39,657 nucleotides of DNA from NCBI GenBank assembly GCA_002501485.1, contig DLTS01000053.1, positions 1-39,657 of the forward strand. Direction: 5' to 3'. The translations under genes and the position numbers were made by a program. Below are positions 22,809-32,448 of the stretch, one piece after another. Positions within the stretch are counted from its first letter, which is position 1. Each line of letters begins with the position of its first letter. The notes beneath the pieces are model-generated. The model saw nothing but the letters and a program-made list of their open reading frames with translations, was not told where the DNA came from and did no database searches. This DNA is from Acidimicrobiaceae bacterium UBA7830 (GTDB taxonomy: Bacteria > Actinomycetota > Acidimicrobiia > Acidimicrobiales > Ilumatobacteraceae).

Positions 22809-22883
22809 TGGTGCCCTCGGCAGGATTCGAACCTGCGCACACGGCTCCGGAGGCCGATGCTCTATCCCCTGAGCTACGAGGGC
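22809..22883 (-). tRNA. tRNA-Arg (anticodon CCG), CCA encoded
   Basis: On the minus strand a full cloverleaf can be drawn. The acceptor stem is GCCCTCG/CGAGGGC, the D-arm is GCTC-AGGGGATA-GAGC, the anticodon loop is CTCCGGA (anticodon CCG, for codon CGG), and the T-arm is GCAGG-TTCGAAT-CCTGC. The discriminator is A, and the next three bases are CCA (22809-22811 as TGG on the plus strand). The first pair of the anticodon stem is T-T by this drawing. Confidence 0.95.
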
Positions 22884-22972
22884 GGGACGACGTGGAAAGG
22901 CTACCGCCGCCTGAAGGTGTCGGTTGCAGTGAGAATGCTGGCCATCACCAGCATCGACGTCACACCCAGCAC

Positions 22973-22984
22973 CTACGATCGTAG
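22973..22984 (+). promoter_or_regulatory. -10 region and palindrome upstream of recC
   Basis: CTACGATCGTAG is a perfect 12-bp palindrome. It contains TACGAT (22974-22979), which ends 7 nt before the recC ATG at 22987 and fits a leaderless -10. The palindrome could also be a protein-binding site; it does not match the actinobacterial LexA box. Confidence 0.5.
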
Positions 22985-22986
22985 GA

Positions 22987-25900
22987 ATGGGAATGCACCT
23001 CGTCGTCGCCAATGACCTCGAGACGCTTGCCGACCGGCTCGTCGACCGTTTGAACGAGGTGCCCGATGACCCATTTCTCCCCGAGACCATTGTGGTCCCA
23101 GGTGACGGGGTTCGTTCATGGCTAACCCACGCAATCGCCCTTCGCCTCGGCATTTGTTCCAATATTCAGTTCTCGTACCCGGCGCGATTCCTCAAAGAAA
23201 CCTTCAGTCTCGAATCAAAGATGGGCACCTGGGAGACAGGTCCGTTGACGTGGGCGATCCATGCCATCCAACAAGAAGGTGGCGTCGACGATCTCACGCG
23301 GGCACGTGCGATTGCCGATGTGTTCGATCGTTACATCCTCTACCGACCCCACATGGTGAAACGGTGGTCTGATGGAGAAGATGTCGATGGATCGCTACAG
23401 GCCCTCGCTGACCATCAGCTCTGGCAACCGGAACTCTGGCGGCAACTCGAAACGCGTTTAGGGCGATCAGACGCCCGCGTGTTCGAACAACTCACGAATG
23501 CTTCTGCAAATGAGATCTCATTCACTGGTTCAATACCGAAACGGGTGTCGATATTTGGCTTGACGTCGATGCCGCAGCCTCAACTCGATTTGTTTCGAGT
23601 GTTGTCAACAAAGAGCGAGGTCGCAGTGTTCGCTCCAGTGTCATCGTCGTCAAAGTGGGATTCTGTTCGATCAGCGTGGCGAGAAGAGTTGCGATTTCCA
23701 GCGTTGCGCGATGCACATCCTCGCTCAACAGGCGGGTTTCGACTCAATGAGGTTTGGGGTCGTACCAACGAAGAAGGCCACAAGCTGCTACTCGATTCTG
23801 TGTTGGTGACCAGCGGGGAAGTGGAGGGGCCTCTCGATATCAAACGCGACTCTGCAGGCGAGGACGACTGCACTCTCCTGTCATCTCTTCAAGACGCCAT
23901 CGATCATGACACCATCCCTGATGCCGAAGTGCAGCTCGACCGTACCGTTGTCGTTCACCGCACTTTTGGGGCAGCACGCCAGGTTGAGGTATTGAGAGAC
24001 CATCTTCTTCACCTTTTCAATGAGCGGCATCGTGACGGGTCGGTGGTGTTTGCACCAAGGGACGTTGTGGTGCTCACCAACGACGTCGAACGTTTCGCTC
24101 CACTGGTGCAGTCTGTGTTCGCTGGTAACCCAGCGGCCGGTGTTCCCAACATTCCGGTGCAACTTGCTGATCGTTCGCTTGGGGTGACGAACCCGATTGC
24201 GACCGTCGGCCAACAGTTGCTGCGGTTACTCGATGGGCGTTTTCGAGTAAGTGATGTCGTTGAACTCTTGGCTCAGCCGGTTGTCGCCAAGTCGTTCGAC
24301 ATCGAACCCGCTGATGCTGATCGTGTCAGCGAACTCCTCGCCATGGCAAATGCTCGTTGGGGCCTTGACGGAGATGACCAGCGTGCGGTCGGCATTGAGC
24401 CTCTCGGTACATTCACGCTGCTCGACGCGTTGAACCGTCTCGTCTCTGCTGTCGCGACGGCCGCAAGCGGGCCTGAACTTGTTGGCGATCGCATCGCCCC
24501 GCTCCGAGAGGTGAGTTTCGATGACGTTGCGCTACTCGGGAAAACTGCTCTTTTCCTTCAGCGACTGCACGACAGTTGTACACAACTCAATCTGTTAGCA
24601 ACACCTCTGGAGTGGTTTGTCACATTCCGCGAAGCGCTTGGTCACCTCGTGTTCGTGCGTGACGATGAGGTGCTGTGGTGGCGAGCAATCGACCGCCTGT
24701 GTGAGCAACTTCGCGACGAGGTCGAACTCGCTGGGGACTACTCCGCGTCGGTGACGGTCAATCCCGCTGATCTTGCTGGGTTGGTCAACTCGAGACTGGC
24801 TTCGACAGCGGGAATGCCTCGTTTTCAGACTGGGCGAGTAACGGTCTCTTCGCTTACTGCGTTACGCAGAGTACCTCATCGCGTTGTTTGTCTTTTAGGA
24901 GTCGACCGAGAGGGTGAACCAAATACTCTCGGCAATCCCGATGACCTCACTCAATCTCCACAGTGCATCGGTGACCGGGACCCGAGAAGTGAATATCAAG
25001 CCCAACTCCTAGACGCTGTCATGTCGGCCCAAGATCGGCTCATCATCTGTTCGACCGGATTTGATGTCACGAGTGGTGCCGAGGTCTCACCGTCTGCTGC
25101 ACTGAGCGAACTCATCGATGCTCTTGGTGACCTTATTGGCGGCAAGTTCCCCCTTGTACACCACCCGCGACAGACGTGGTCGGAAGCAAATTTTGTCATT
25201 CGCCCTGAAGTAAGCGATCGACCCTGGAGTCATGATCGAAGCGCGGTCGAGGCTGCGATTTCCCGTCGCAGTCAACGTAAACAGCAACCTGAGTCACTGG
25301 TGTTAGCTGCGCGCCCCGATGGGCCCTGCACCATCGCCGATCTTCGTCGTGCATTTAGCCAACCGGTGCGAACGTTCTGCGAGGATCGTCTTCATTTCGC
25401 CGCTCTCCGAGAGTTTGGTCGCGAGCGCGGGTCGAACATCCCGCTTGTCCTTGATGGGCTCGATCGCTTCGGGTTGCGTCACGGCATGCTGTCATCCGCC
25501 ATCAGTGGAGGGCGTCCAGAAGACTGGACCGATTTCCTTACTGCATCAGGTGATGTTCCTCCCGGTGTGTACGGAGCCGCGTCACTACAGACAGCACGAG
25601 ACGATGCAGAGGCAATAGTTGACGCGTTGTCAGCTGAGGGAATGACCTTGCCGCTTGTCACGACGCCTCTCAACGTTCACATCACCAGAGAGGATGGCGA
25701 CGTCGAATTGACCGGGGTGATCGATTCGCTCCATGGCTCAACAGTTCTTGACATTGCCGTCTCATCATCGTTTGCCAACCGTTTCTGTGAGCGATTGGTC
25801 GATCTGGTCGTTCTCTCGGTTGCGTCTCCTGAAACACAGTGGCGCCTCTCCATGTACCGGATGGGCAACACTAAAGCGCGCGTTCGTCACCTCACGGCCG

Positions 25901-26235
25901 CGTTGACTCCATCAGCCAACCCTCGTGAATTACTCGATGGTTTAATCGAGTTACGTCGAGAGGTTCTCATCCGGCCGGTGCCCCTGTCTGCAGGTGTCGC
26001 ACTTGCACAGTGCTGTGGCGGTGATCCAAAAGCCGAATGGGAGGGTCATCAGGCCCGACCGGGTGAACGTGAGCAGATCTTCAACCGTTTGTTTTTTGAC
26101 TTTGGCTATGAAGAGTTACTCGACCAGACAACAACTTTGCGTGATGTTGGCAAGTGGTTCGCTCCTCTTCTCCGCTCTGTTGAGATCAACGACAACGGAG
26201 GAAAATTGCAGTCAATGAACGAGGACCCATCATGA
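22987..26235 (+). CDS. recC: Exodeoxyribonuclease V gamma subunit (RecC)
   Basis: About 1,082 residues, the usual RecC size. The N-terminus MHLVVANDLETLADRL resembles RecC helicase-like domain 1, SWLTHAIALRLGICSNIQFSYPARF is a RecC-specific segment, and RVTVSSLTALRRVPHRVVCLLG and the catalytically dead helicase/nuclease-like domains follow. RecC recognises Chi and splits DNA strands in RecBCD, the main double-strand-break end-resection machine. ATG 22987 is supported by the leaderless -10; ATG 22993 with AGGA upstream is possible. recB overlaps its stop by 4 nt. No active-site motif is expected in this subunit. Confidence 0.94.
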   Translation: MGMHLVVANDLETLADRLVDRLNEVPDDPFLPETIVVPGDGVRSWLTHAIALRLGICSNIQFSYPARFLKETFSLESKMGTWETGPLTWAIHAIQQEGGVDDLTRARAIADVFDRYILYRPHMVKRWSDGEDVDGSLQALADHQLWQPELWRQLETRLGRSDARVFEQLTNASANEISFTGSIPKRVSIFGLTSMPQPQLDLFRVLSTKSEVAVFAPVSSSSKWDSVRSAWREELRFPALRDAHPRSTGGFRLNEVWGRTNEEGHKLLLDSVLVTSGEVEGPLDIKRDSAGEDDCTLLSSLQDAIDHDTIPDAEVQLDRTVVVHRTFGAARQVEVLRDHLLHLFNERHRDGSVVFAPRDVVVLTNDVERFAPLVQSVFAGNPAAGVPNIPVQLADRSLGVTNPIATVGQQLLRLLDGRFRVSDVVELLAQPVVAKSFDIEPADADRVSELLAMANARWGLDGDDQRAVGIEPLGTFTLLDALNRLVSAVATAASGPELVGDRIAPLREVSFDDVALLGKTALFLQRLHDSCTQLNLLATPLEWFVTFREALGHLVFVRDDEVLWWRAIDRLCEQLRDEVELAGDYSASVTVNPADLAGLVNSRLASTAGMPRFQTGRVTVSSLTALRRVPHRVVCLLGVDREGEPNTLGNPDDLTQSPQCIGDRDPRSEYQAQLLDAVMSAQDRLIICSTGFDVTSGAEVSPSAALSELIDALGDLIGGKFPLVHHPRQTWSEANFVIRPEVSDRPWSHDRSAVEAAISRRSQRKQQPESLVLAARPDGPCTIADLRRAFSQPVRTFCEDRLHFAALREFGRERGSNIPLVLDGLDRFGLRHGMLSSAISGGRPEDWTDFLTASGDVPPGVYGAASLQTARDDAEAIVDALSAEGMTLPLVTTPLNVHITREDGDVELTGVIDSLHGSTVLDIAVSSSFANRFCERLVDLVVLSVASPETQWRLSMYRMGNTKARVRHLTAALTPSANPRELLDGLIELRREVLIRPVPLSAGVALAQCCGGDPKAEWEGHQARPGEREQIFNRLFFDFGYEELLDQTTTLRDVGKWFAPLLRSVEINDNGGKLQSMNEDPS

Positions 26236-29200
26236 CCTCGAGCTTGCCATTTGACATCTCGCAACCGCAAGCCCCTGGTCTTACGGTGATCGAGGCATCT
26301 GCGGGAACTGGGAAAACCTACTCCATCACAGGTCTTGCACTACTTGGTTTCGCAAGAGGTGAGTTCAGTCCCCGCGAAGTGTGCATGGTGACATTTACTG
26401 ACGCTGCGACGGCAGAGCTTGCAGGTCGACTTCGCGCCCGCATTGTGCAAGGCGTTGATGCCCTGATGACCCCGCCCGAAGACTGGGTGCACATCACCGA
26501 CACGGTTGACATCTTGCTGATTGAGCCTGATAGTGATGATGAGGAAGGTCGCCGGTCTCGCCTTGAACATTTACGACGCGCGCTCACCGAATTCGATGCG
26601 ATGACCGTGTCGACTATCCATGGGTTCTGTCATCGGTTGCTCACCTCGGTGGGTGTAGCAACCGCTGAAATTTCCTCCGATAGTGAAGACATCAGTGAGG
26701 TTGTTCACGATGTCATCCTCGCGGGCCAACACACGGTCACTGATCCCTCTCGGGTCATCGATGCGGTCAAAACCCGTTTGACGTTGCCTGATGCTCGCAT
26801 GGCGACATTTCCTGATGCTCCAGACGAGGTTCAAGCTGAGATCAACGACCTTATTGAGATCATCGAAGCCTCGGTGGACGAGGTGGTTCGTCGACGACGA
26901 CATTGGAGGCGCGGCACGTTCGATTCAATGCTTGTCGACACTCGCGACCTCTTATGCGATGAAGTTCGAGGTCCCTCGATCATCGCAGAACTCCGCTCGC
27001 GATTCCGACTTGTTCTTGTTGATGAGTTTCAAGACACCGACACAGTGCAATGGAAAATCTTCCGGACGGCGTTCATCGAGCAGCACACAGGTATTCCCGC
27101 CGTTCCTCTCGTCGTTGTTGGTGACCCGAAACAATCGATTTATCGCTTCCGTGGAGCCGAACTGTCTGCCTATCTCGAGGCAGTTGAGTATGCCGATCAG
27201 CATGGCGGTCGGCGCTTTCATCTCGACACGAATTACCGTTCAGACGCCGACATGCTCATTGCTCTTGAGCATATGTTTGGGCAGGTGACCTTCGGCGATG
27301 ATCGGGTTGGTTTCGAGCGTGTTCTCGCCGGTAAAGAGATGAGCGCATATGGCCTGAGCGATGGACAGCCTCCAATGCAGATTCGGTCGATAGAGCCTCC
27401 ACTTGACGCGGAAGGCTCGGTCGATGCAGGAACCGCACGTAACTGGGTGCTCGCAGACGTCGTCGCTGAGGTGGTAAGGCTTCTCGGTGAGAGCCGAATT
27501 ACCCGACAGCACGACTCTTCTGCCGAGTCGCTGCGACCCTCAGATATTGGCATCGTCGTGAAGTCGAACTCTGATGCAGAGCTCTACGCATCGGCTCTGC
27601 GGGCGGCCGGCATTCCGGCAGTGACAAGCGGTACCGACTCTGTGCTCGAGTCTCCGGCTGCTCTTCAATGGCGACTTCTTCTGCAAAGTCTGTTGCGTCC
27701 GACAGACCTTCGTGCGGCGCGAACGGTTGCAATTGGTGTCTTTGGTGATGTGGATGTCAGCCAAGTTGATGACTTTAAGAGCGAAGATGAGGCTGTGTTG
27801 CTGGGTCAGCAGCAGCAACGGGTTCGAGCCCTCGCTGTGGGTGGAGTTGCGCACCTGCTTGCAGTGTTGCGCCAAGACGGATACCAACAACGGGCCCTCG
27901 CTCGAGTCGGTGGCGAGCGATTGCTCACCGACATTGAGCACATCGGGGAACTTCTGCATCAGAGGACCCGAGGTCGTTCATGCAGCCCTACTCAGGCCGC
28001 GGCAGCGTTCCAAGAATTGCGAGAGATTTCCTCTGATCGCTCAACAAGTGAGACGCTGAATCGTCGCCTCGATTGTGATGACGACACGGTGCGCGTCATG
28101 ACCATTCACAAAGCGAAAGGTTTGGAGTTTCCTGTGGTGCTCTGTCCAACCTTGTGGACGACACAGAAAGGCTCTCAGGGGTTACCTCATGCTGAAATGC
28201 CCGACGAGGGCGGCAGGCTTCTGAATACCTATTGGGTGGCTAGTGGTTCCTCAAGGGCGAAGGCGGTGATGCGTGTCAAAACGTGCGCCGACGCAGAAGC
28301 CCGAGGTGAGGATCTGCGAAATCTGTATGTTGCACTCACCCGAGCAGTCCACAAACTTGTGCTGTGGACAGTGCCCGGCTTCTCAAGGGGCATTCGGCCG
28401 CTTGCTGATCTTCTTGAGCAGTCATGCGCCGGAGACGTTGCACGACTGGCGTCGGAAATCCCTGAGGCGCTCGAACTGGTTCGCATTGACTCCCGCCCGG
28501 CTCGGATTCAACCCGTCGCCGAATCAATTGATGATTCGTCGTTGTTGGTGAGCACCAACGACCGAACCTTCGACGAGCCCTGGAAGGTGTGGTCGTTCAC
28601 CGCAATCGATCGAGCATTGCAGGCTGACAGCGACCGCTCTCGCCTTGACGTTGACGTGGCACCTCACATTGGCGGACTCGATGAACCTGGCGAAACCACC
28701 GAGGAACCCATTGCGGTTGGGCCGACCGAGATGACGCCGCTCCATGCAATTCCTGGTTCTGCTGCCTTTGGAACGCTGGTCCATTCAGTTCTTGAAGATG
28801 TTGAGTTTGATTCGGCATCAGTTACGGCTGACCTCCTCGATCTTTGCCGCGAACGTCTTCGCTACCAGCCCATTGAGTGCGATCCGGAGATCCTTGCGGA
28901 GGGGCTGTCAACAATGCTGTTGGCGCCGCTCGGAGGCCCATTTGGTGAGACAAGCCTGAGCACAATTTCTCGAGTTGACCGTCTCGATGAACTCGAATTT
29001 TTGTTGCCTCTTCCCAGCACGAGTGCAAGAACAATTGCGGAGGCGGTCGTTTCTCATTCCTCACATGACGATCCATTCCGATCATGGTTCCACCAAGTCG
29101 CAAATGGTCAGATCGCGGTGCCAATCGCAGGAATGTTGACCGGGTCAATTGACCTCGTCGCAAGAGTTGACGGCTCGTTTTTCATCGCTGATTACAAAAC

Positions 29201-29495
29201 AAATCGGCTGAGTAATGATGCAGTATTCACCACCGCTGAATTGGTCGACGAGATGAATCACCACGGCTACCCACTTCAGGCATTGCTTTATCTGGTTGCG
29301 TTCAGGCGTTACTTGCGTCGTCGGGAGCCACGGGCGAACCCAGATGATGTGGTGGCTGGTGTGGCCTACCTATTTGTGCGAGGAATGGACCCCACCTGGC
29401 CTGCCAGCGATACGCGCGGTGTGATCTGGTGGCAGCCATCGGGTGAGCTCATCGACGCAGTCGATCATCTGTTCGCAGTAGAGGGGTCGACGTGA
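26232..29495 (+). CDS. recB: Exodeoxyribonuclease V beta subunit (RecB)
   Basis: A 1,087-residue UvrD-type helicase-nuclease. Walker A is EASAGTGKTYS (21-31), Walker B DEFQD is at 264-268, VVGDPKQSIYRFRGAE is motif III/IV, and MTIHKAKGLEFPVV is motif V. The C-terminal RecB nuclease domain is intact: Asp974 in GSIDLVARV, then Asp987 and Lys989 in DYKTNR. In RecBCD it is the 3'-5' helicase and the only nuclease. Its ATG overlaps the recC stop as ATGA, and its stop overlaps recD as GTGA, so all three subunits are coupled at about equal level. Confidence 0.95.
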   Translation: MTSSLPFDISQPQAPGLTVIEASAGTGKTYSITGLALLGFARGEFSPREVCMVTFTDAATAELAGRLRARIVQGVDALMTPPEDWVHITDTVDILLIEPDSDDEEGRRSRLEHLRRALTEFDAMTVSTIHGFCHRLLTSVGVATAEISSDSEDISEVVHDVILAGQHTVTDPSRVIDAVKTRLTLPDARMATFPDAPDEVQAEINDLIEIIEASVDEVVRRRRHWRRGTFDSMLVDTRDLLCDEVRGPSIIAELRSRFRLVLVDEFQDTDTVQWKIFRTAFIEQHTGIPAVPLVVVGDPKQSIYRFRGAELSAYLEAVEYADQHGGRRFHLDTNYRSDADMLIALEHMFGQVTFGDDRVGFERVLAGKEMSAYGLSDGQPPMQIRSIEPPLDAEGSVDAGTARNWVLADVVAEVVRLLGESRITRQHDSSAESLRPSDIGIVVKSNSDAELYASALRAAGIPAVTSGTDSVLESPAALQWRLLLQSLLRPTDLRAARTVAIGVFGDVDVSQVDDFKSEDEAVLLGQQQQRVRALAVGGVAHLLAVLRQDGYQQRALARVGGERLLTDIEHIGELLHQRTRGRSCSPTQAAAAFQELREISSDRSTSETLNRRLDCDDDTVRVMTIHKAKGLEFPVVLCPTLWTTQKGSQGLPHAEMPDEGGRLLNTYWVASGSSRAKAVMRVKTCADAEARGEDLRNLYVALTRAVHKLVLWTVPGFSRGIRPLADLLEQSCAGDVARLASEIPEALELVRIDSRPARIQPVAESIDDSSLLVSTNDRTFDEPWKVWSFTAIDRALQADSDRSRLDVDVAPHIGGLDEPGETTEEPIAVGPTEMTPLHAIPGSAAFGTLVHSVLEDVEFDSASVTADLLDLCRERLRYQPIECDPEILAEGLSTMLLAPLGGPFGETSLSTISRVDRLDELEFLLPLPSTSARTIAEAVVSHSSHDDPFRSWFHQVANGQIAVPIAGMLTGSIDLVARVDGSFFIADYKTNRLSNDAVFTTAELVDEMNHHGYPLQALLYLVAFRRYLRRREPRANPDDVVAGVAYLFVRGMDPTWPASDTRGVIWWQPSGELIDAVDHLFAVEGST

Positions 29496-31285
29496 CACAA
29501 CTAGAGCGTCGAAGAACTCTGTACGACCACTTCGAACCTTGGGTTCTTTCCGAGGCCCTGACACGCCACGACCTGGCGGTTGCCGTTGCGCTCGCCGACA
29601 TGTGCGGTGAAGACGACCAACACCTCATTCTTGCTCTTGCTTTTGCAGTCGCTGCGCCCCAGTCAGGCCATACAGCGATTGATCTGCGGGAGATTCGCAA
29701 GCACACGTTGGTGAGCGCAGAATCGCGCTCGCCAACGCGAGTGACCGATGTGGAGAATCTCTCATGGCCCGAAAATGCAGCCAAATGGCTCGAAGATGTG
29801 TCGAAAAGCCGCCTCGTAACGTCAACGCAGTCGCCGCTGGTGGTTGACCGTGGCCTCATCTACTTGCGACGATTCTTTCATCACGAGGAGCGGGTGGCAG
29901 AGCGTCTCAGTGAGCTTGCGCGGGCGTCACGACCAACGGTGTCAAACGCTGACGTCAGCAATGTCCTTCATCTTTCCCGAAACCAACAACATGCAGTTGA
30001 GGTCTGTGGGCGTGCGCGACTTGGGGTACTTACCGGGCCGCCGGGGAGTGGAAAAACTCGTACGGTAGTCGCCCTTGTCGCAGACGAGTTTGTCACTTCT
30101 CCGACGGCACGTGTTGCGCTCGCCGCACCGACGGGTAAGGCAGCAGCCCGAATGGCGGAGAGTGTGGCCGAGTCGATTGATCTACTTTCCTCAGCTGATG
30201 ACGAACCGATTTTTGCCGCAGCATCTGCCCTTCAACTCATAGTTCCCTCGACAGTTCACCGGTTGCTTGGAGCAAGAGGTTCAGAAAGCTTTCGTTACGA
30301 CGTTCACAATCCGCTCCCGTTCGATCTCATTGTCGTTGATGAGGCATCGATGCTGTCACTGCCACTCGTCGATGCCCTTCTCCAAGCACTGCATCCCACT
30401 GCGAGGTTGGTGTTCGTTGGAGACTCAGGCCAGTTGGCGAGTGTCGATGCGGGTTCGGTACTCGGCGACATCGCTGGGGCGGACGGCCCAATTCATACAT
30501 GCGTAGCTGAACTCACTGAAACCCATCGGTTTCCTGCCGACAGCGTCATCGGCCAATTTTCGAGTGCGGTGTTGCAAGGAGACAGTGATGCGGCAGCACA
30601 CGTACTCGACGAGGCGCTCGGTACCTCGGCATTGAGCACGTCTGAGATTGATGGAATCGTTCTCGAGATGTTCGAAGAGCCTGCCGATGTCGACCAATTT
30701 GTGAGAGACCACGCAGTATCTCTTGTCACAAAAGCTTCTGATGGTGATATCGCAGGTGCGTTACGACAGCTCGACGCATTTCGGGTGCTGTGCGCTCACC
30801 GCAGTGGGCCATTTGGGGTCGACGGTTGGAACTTTCGCGCCGAACGACTTCTTGAGCGCGCAGAAGTTCAAACGCGTGGGCACTACCCAGGTCAGCCGAT
30901 CATCGTCACAGCGAACGACCCATCAAGGCGACTGTTTAATGGTGATGTTGGGGTGGTAGTAAAAGATGAACGTGGTCTCTGGGTCGCATTTCCCAACTCA
31001 GACCTTCCGCTGATTGAGCCAGTTTCGTTGTCAGACCACGCAACAGTTCACGCAATGACGATTCATAAAAGCCAAGGGTCTGAGTTTGACCATGTCGTCG
31101 TGGTACTTCCGCCTGATGGTTCTCGACTTGCAACGCGCGAGTTGCTGTACACCGCAGTGACTCGTGCCCGACGACGGGTGACTCTGGTGGGTTCCCGGGC
31201 GTCAGTTCTCGCGGCTCTCTCCCGCTCAGAACGCCGCGTGAGCGGTCTGCGCCACCGTCTCGAGAGGGTGCAGGAGCACGGCTGA
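29492..31285 (+). CDS. recD: Exodeoxyribonuclease V alpha subunit (RecD)
   Basis: A 597-residue SF1B helicase, the fast 5'-3' motor of RecBCD. Walker A is GPPGSGKTRT (182-191), Walker B is VVDEASMLSL, the helicase motif III region is LVFVGDSGQLASVDAGSVLGD, and the C-terminal 2A domain is MTIHKSQGSEFDHVVVVLP. The first 150 residues form the RecD N-domain that docks on RecC. It starts at GTG 29492 inside the recB stop. It belongs to the RecD group that works with RecBC, not the stand-alone RecD2 group, as judged by context and length. Confidence 0.95.
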   Translation: MTQLERRRTLYDHFEPWVLSEALTRHDLAVAVALADMCGEDDQHLILALAFAVAAPQSGHTAIDLREIRKHTLVSAESRSPTRVTDVENLSWPENAAKWLEDVSKSRLVTSTQSPLVVDRGLIYLRRFFHHEERVAERLSELARASRPTVSNADVSNVLHLSRNQQHAVEVCGRARLGVLTGPPGSGKTRTVVALVADEFVTSPTARVALAAPTGKAAARMAESVAESIDLLSSADDEPIFAAASALQLIVPSTVHRLLGARGSESFRYDVHNPLPFDLIVVDEASMLSLPLVDALLQALHPTARLVFVGDSGQLASVDAGSVLGDIAGADGPIHTCVAELTETHRFPADSVIGQFSSAVLQGDSDAAAHVLDEALGTSALSTSEIDGIVLEMFEEPADVDQFVRDHAVSLVTKASDGDIAGALRQLDAFRVLCAHRSGPFGVDGWNFRAERLLERAEVQTRGHYPGQPIIVTANDPSRRLFNGDVGVVVKDERGLWVAFPNSDLPLIEPVSLSDHATVHAMTIHKSQGSEFDHVVVVLPPDGSRLATRELLYTAVTRARRRVTLVGSRASVLAALSRSERRVSGLRHRLERVQEHG

Positions 31286-31310
31286 TCTTTTTATCTCGAT
31301 GCTGGCCAAG

Positions 31311-31328
31311 GTCTTCGCTAAAGAAGAT
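31311..31328. terminator. Weak hairpin between convergent recD and acyl-CoA dehydrogenase genes
   Basis: GTCTTC, loop GCTAAA, GAAGAT: a 6-bp stem with one G-U pair. There is no T-tract directly after it on either strand. It sits in the only 49-nt gap between two convergent genes. Confidence 0.25.
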
Positions 31329-31334
31329 CTCCAC

Positions 31335-32432
31335 TCAAGATGACGGCGGTTTGGGCGAACGTGGAAGGCCGAGCAGTCGTTCGCCAACAAGATCTCGTTG
31401 CACTTCGCTTGAACCTCCAGCAATGCGCATCCCGGGGGCGTACAAGAACGGTTCCGTATCGTCATTAGTGAGCATTGCATCAGCACCGTGCGTGTCGAGA
31501 ACAGCACGGCTGAGTTGAGTCTCAAACTCGGTCATCGCAAGCTTCGAGAGAGGGCCTAGCCGAGGGTTTGTGCCCGATCGGTCGAGTAAACGGCGAAGGG
31601 CAAACCCTCGATCGCGGAGTTCAGTTCCAGGGTCATCACCCAATCGATCAAGTTGTCGATCGAGTTGAATCGATGCGGCGCCCACCGCCGCCCGCTCATC
31701 AGCAAGAACACTTGTCGCAACCTGCCAACCCGAATGCGCATCGCCGATTAGACCTTCAGAAGCAACATAGGCGCCGTCGAGAAAAACTTCACAGAATTCT
31801 GTGTCGCCGGTCATCTGTCGAATCGGACGAACATCGATCTCAGGCTGGTTCATGTCAATGAGCATGAACGAGATGCCTCGTGCCCCCCGTGAGCCTGGGT
31901 CAGTGCGGGCAAGAAGTATTCCCCATTGCGAAACTTGCGCAGTGCTCGTCCAAATTTTCTGACCCGTGATGCGCCAGCCGTCCCCGTCGGGTTCGGCTTT
32001 GGTGCGAAGACTCGACAGGTCTGACCCAGAGCCCGGTTCTGAAAATAACTGGCACCAGATTTTCGATCCATCGATGATGTGTGGGAGGTGGGTATTGACT
32101 TGTTCCTGCGTGCCAAATGCTCGCACTGCACCAGCGGTGAGCACATACCCTTGGAAATTGGCATAGGGAGCAAGCGCGGCGTGGGCGCATTCTTCGTACC
32201 AGATGACCGAGTGAGCCTCAGAGAGTCCTTGGCCATGATGTGATGTGTCCCAGTCGATTCCTGCAAAACCTGCTTCGGCGATTGCGTGTTGCCACACCTT
32301 GGCGTCATTGATAAGGGCCGGAGGAAGAATGGTGCCGTACTCACGACATCCAATGCCGGCATCATTCGACTCGCGCAGAAACTGCTGCACTCTAAGCCTG
32401 TAATCGCTGAGGTTCAGGTCGTTAGCCGCCAC
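31335..32432 (-). CDS. Acyl-CoA dehydrogenase family protein
   Basis: A 365-residue acyl-CoA dehydrogenase. FAD/substrate motifs are WCQLFSEPGSGSDLSSL (126-142), WRITGQKIWTSTAQ, and the C-terminal RIAGGSSEVQRDLVGERLLGLP. The usual catalytic Glu before GTSQ is replaced (AGGSSE), but Glu246 (LADERAA) corresponds to the alternative base of isovaleryl-CoA-type enzymes. Shorter than the first dehydrogenase and possibly half of a heteromeric FadE pair. GTG 32432 is preferred over upstream in-frame codons because TACGGT lies 6 nt before it and the protein then starts at the normal distance. It would feed electrons to ETF. Confidence 0.9.
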   Translation of the reverse strand: MAANDLNLSDYRLRVQQFLRESNDAGIGCREYGTILPPALINDAKVWQHAIAEAGFAGIDWDTSHHGQGLSEAHSVIWYEECAHAALAPYANFQGYVLTAGAVRAFGTQEQVNTHLPHIIDGSKIWCQLFSEPGSGSDLSSLRTKAEPDGDGWRITGQKIWTSTAQVSQWGILLARTDPGSRGARGISFMLIDMNQPEIDVRPIRQMTGDTEFCEVFLDGAYVASEGLIGDAHSGWQVATSVLADERAAVGAASIQLDRQLDRLGDDPGTELRDRGFALRRLLDRSGTNPRLGPLSKLAMTEFETQLSRAVLDTHGADAMLTNDDTEPFLYAPGMRIAGGSSEVQRDLVGERLLGLPRSPKPPSS

Positions 32433-32438
32433 GCGATC

Positions 32439-32448
32439 ACCGTAGCGT
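32439..32448. promoter_or_regulatory. Overlapping divergent -10 elements
   Basis: Minus strand: TACGGT at 32439-32444, 6 nt from GTG 32432. Plus strand: TAGCGT at 32443-32448, 7 nt from ATG 32456. The hexamers share the central TA. Both genes would be leaderless, with only 23 nt between start codons. Confidence 0.55.

Noticed and set aside
22884..22992. LexA/SOS box upstream of recC
   Set aside because: No sequence close to the actinobacterial CGAAC-type/GTTCG palindrome was seen in this gap.
26232..31285. RecB and RecD as an AdnAB-type system or a RecD2
   Set aside because: The three-gene order recC-recB-recD, with lengths of about 1,082, 1,087 and 597 residues and a single nuclease motif in RecB, fits classical RecBCD.
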